From assembly GCA_030740295.1 (NCBI GenBank), contig JASLXP010001055.1, positions 1 to 28,971 on the forward strand: DNA of 28,971 nucleotides, written 5' to 3'. The stretch comes from Planctomycetota bacterium (GTDB taxonomy: Bacteria; Planctomycetota; PUPC01; JACPCR01). How positions within the stretch are numbered: position 1 is the first letter of the stretch; each line of letters starts with the position of its first letter. A program made the position numbers and the translations under genes. The notes below the pieces were generated by a model. That model did not search any database, was not told where the DNA came from, and was given only the letters and a program-made list of their open reading frames with translations. Below are positions 27,247-28,971 of this stretch, one piece after another.

Positions 27247-27402
27247 AGTCTAACTGCTTGATATTTTCGGCTGCCACAACGATTTCCGGCGAGTTACACC
27301 AGCTCGCATTTCTCCGTCTGTGGTCCATGGTCATGAATAAACCGTATGGCCATTGACCATATCTTTCATACCACGCACTAAGCCCTCTCAGGGAGACACT
27401 TT

Positions 27403-28656
27403 ATGCCAGTTTTCACGTACGAAGCACTCGACAGCCAGGGCCAGGAAGTCAAAGCTGAGATTGAGGCTGAATCGAACGACGACGCCATCACCAAAATTCG
27501 CCAGATGGGCTACTTCCCGACAAACGTCCGTGTCAAGAAAGGCAAGGGCGGCGGAGGAGGTGGAGGAGGAGGTGGAGCCGCCGCTCCCAAGAAGAAGGGC
27601 CCTGGCATTGTCATTGGAGGCGTCAAACAGAAAGATTTAACAATTATGACCCGGCAGCTAGCCACCCTGGTAGATGCCGGCCTCCCGATCGTGCGTAGCT
27701 TGAAGATTCTCGAAAGTCAGCAGAAGCCCGGCCTTCTCAAGTTTGCTGTCGGCAGCGTTGCCGAAGAAGTCGAAGGTGGCAGCACCCTCTCCGAAGCCAT
27801 GGCCAAGTATCCCAAAGTCTTTGACAAGCTTTACGTCAACATGGTGAAGGCAGGCGAGGCCGGTGGTGTGCTCGATACCATTCTCGAGCGTCTTGCCGTG
27901 TTCCGTGAAAAGTCGATGAAGCTGAAAAAACAGGTCGTCGCCGCGATGATCTATCCGGCAGCCGTCATCACGGTCATGGTGGCCATTCTTTCGGTCATCA
28001 TGATCAAGATCGTGCCGCAGTTCCAGGCCATGTTCGAAGAAATGGGCCTGGACCTGCCCGCGCTTACCCAGATGCTGATCTTTGTCAGCAGCACCCTGGC
28101 TACCTATTGGTACCTCCTGCCCGGAGTTCCTTTCGCTGCGTACACCATTTTTAAGCTGGTGTCTGTCAGTAAGCCCGGCCGCTGGCTGATGGACAAAGCC
28201 TCACTGAAGATTCCAATTTTTGGAACGATTGTCTCCAAATCCACTCTTTCCCGCTTCTGCCGCACGCTTGGTACCCTCATCGCCTCTGGTGTGCCCATTC
28301 TCGACGCCCTGGCAATTGTGCGTGATGCGACCGCAAATGTCGTCATCGCCGGCGCAATTCAGAAAGTCCACGAAAGTATTCGTGAAGGTGAAAACATCGC
28401 CGGTCCGCTCGCCCAGAGTAAAGTCGTAGACGTCATGGTTGTGAACATGATCGACGTCGGCGAAGAGACGGGAGAATTGGACAAAATGCTCATCAAAATT
28501 GCCGATACATTCGATGACGATGTGGACACCCTCGTCACTGGAATGATGAGTCTTATCGAGCCGATGCTCATCGTCGTCATGGGTCTTTCCGTCGGTTTCA
28601 TCGTCATCTCCCTCTTCCTCCCCCTGATTTCACTGATGGAAAAAATGGGAAGCTGA
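27403..28656 (+). CDS. GspF/PilC-family inner-membrane protein of type II secretion or type IV pilus system
   Basis: The 417-residue protein begins MPVFTYEALDSQG, the standard GspF/PilC N-terminus, after GGGAG (27391-27395). A run of ten glycines (about 49-58) and a short Ala/Pro/Lys stretch link it to two repeated GspF domains: LTIMTRQLATLVDAGLPI (about 79) and LSRFCRTLGTLIASGVPI (about 283). Both contain the conserved TLxxAGxP-type core and GEAGGVLD / GEETGELD lines. Three membrane helices lie near 178-205, 231-253 and 386-412, as in the family. It forms the inner-membrane platform that couples the cytoplasmic ATPase to pseudopilus assembly. No ATPase gene is in the window. The glycine run is unusual. 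A pseudopilin gene follows after 146 bases. Confidence 0.95.
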   Translation: MPVFTYEALDSQGQEVKAEIEAESNDDAITKIRQMGYFPTNVRVKKGKGGGGGGGGGGAAAPKKKGPGIVIGGVKQKDLTIMTRQLATLVDAGLPIVRSLKILESQQKPGLLKFAVGSVAEEVEGGSTLSEAMAKYPKVFDKLYVNMVKAGEAGGVLDTILERLAVFREKSMKLKKQVVAAMIYPAAVITVMVAILSVIMIKIVPQFQAMFEEMGLDLPALTQMLIFVSSTLATYWYLLPGVPFAAYTIFKLVSVSKPGRWLMDKASLKIPIFGTIVSKSTLSRFCRTLGTLIASGVPILDALAIVRDATANVVIAGAIQKVHESIREGENIAGPLAQSKVVDVMVVNMIDVGEETGELDKMLIKIADTFDDDVDTLVTGMMSLIEPMLIVVMGLSVGFIVISLFLPLISLMEKMGS

Positions 28657-28708
28657 TTTCTTGCCGGGAGCCAGGAGAGCAGAGAGCCAATTCACGAAAG
28701 AGGAAAGG

Positions 28709-28726
28709 CGCTGGATCATACCAGCG
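28709..28726. other. Hairpin between gspF-like and pseudopilin genes
   Basis: CGCTGG and CCAGCG form a six-pair GC-rich stem with loop ATCATA. No T run follows, so it is not a clear terminator. It may separate expression of the platform protein from that of the more abundant pseudopilin; this is inference. Confidence 0.35.
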
Positions 28727-28802
28727 TCAGGAGTGATCGTACAATCTGATTCATTGCCAATTCAGATATTTGAATCAAAAGCCCATTTCACAGGAGTGGA
28801 TA

Positions 28803-28971
28803 ATGTCATACATGCGCAAACGAAATCATGGATTCACGCTGGTCGAGCTGATCGTTGCGATCGGAATTATGGCTATATTGGCAGGCATGCTCATGGGCGG
28901 TATCCAGGTAGCAAAAAGAGCGGTTAAAAAAGCCCAGGCAAGCACCCTGATAAGCAGCCTGGAATTAGGTT
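28803..28971 (+). CDS. Type II/IV pseudopilin (N-terminal methylation type), 3' end cut by window
   Basis: ATG 28803 follows AGGAG (28792-28796) at 6 bases. The first 56 codons are present. A short basic leader (MSYMRKRNHG) precedes FTLVELIVAIGIMAILAG, the prepilin peptidase site: cleavage after Gly10, Phe11 as methylated residue, and Glu15 as the conserved +5 Glu. A hydrophobic helix of about 20 residues follows, and then a basic helix (QVAKRAVKKAQAST), as in GspG/H-type or PVC-specific pseudopilins. The mature protein would assemble into a pseudopilus on the GspF platform encoded upstream. The C-terminal globular part, which would tell major from minor pseudopilin, lies outside the window. 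Confidence 0.9.
   Translation, partial: MSYMRKRNHGFTLVELIVAIGIMAILAGMLMGGIQVAKRAVKKAQASTLISSLELG

Overview
The window looks like part of the chromosome of a Gram-negative, free-living heterotroph, most likely from the PVC group (Planctomycetota, Lentisphaerota, Kiritimatiellota or Verrucomicrobiota). The evidence is the gene mix: an exported formylglycine-type sulfatase, two tandem exported DUF1080 (3-keto-disaccharide hydrolase family) proteins, a Ser/Thr kinase-like protein with HEAT repeats, a TPR-CHAT protein, a giant exported TPR protein, a GFTLVEL pseudopilin and a zinc-ribbon protein next to a GspF homologue. This is inference from gene content; there is no rRNA or other marker here. 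I saw no tRNA, rRNA, insertion sequence, integrase or CRISPR array. No gene-free gap exceeds 300 bases (largest 265).

Left part (1-8469): a sulfatase cut off by the window edge (minus) is divergent from an ABC exporter half-transporter (plus, 1429-3246). Two minus-strand genes follow: a membrane-anchored protein kinase homologue that has lost its catalytic Asp (3315-5267), and a large stand-alone SNF2-family ATPase (5518-8469).

Middle (8629-15497): four plus-strand genes with gaps of 68, 18 and 42 bases form a probable operon. They encode a zinc-less MDR dehydrogenase, two paralogous secreted DUF1080 proteins, and an exported protein with about 16 TPRs plus a CHAT domain whose catalytic Cys is replaced by Asn. 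The first three could together oxidise and cleave sugars through 3-keto intermediates; the place of the TPR-CHAT protein is unknown. A tandem alpha/beta hydrolase gene (minus, 15494-17548) converges on it, with overlapping stop codons.

Right part (17777-28971): a consensus promoter (TTGACA, 18 bases, TATAAT) drives an 8.3-kb gene for an exported 2760-residue protein. Its order is TPR array, beta-rich insert, TPR array, four copies of an Ig-like 'ETGPxTGxF' module with two discoidin-like segments between the first two copies, then TPRs again. It is followed by a zinc-ribbon protein, a GspF/PilC inner-membrane protein of a type II secretion or type IV pilus machine, and the start of a pseudopilin. 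The likely theme is the cell envelope, but a functional link between the giant protein and the secretion genes is only suggested by position.

The most unusual items are the giant modular protein and its promoter, the catalytically dead CHAT domain, the predicted pseudokinase, and several palindromes in promoter regions.
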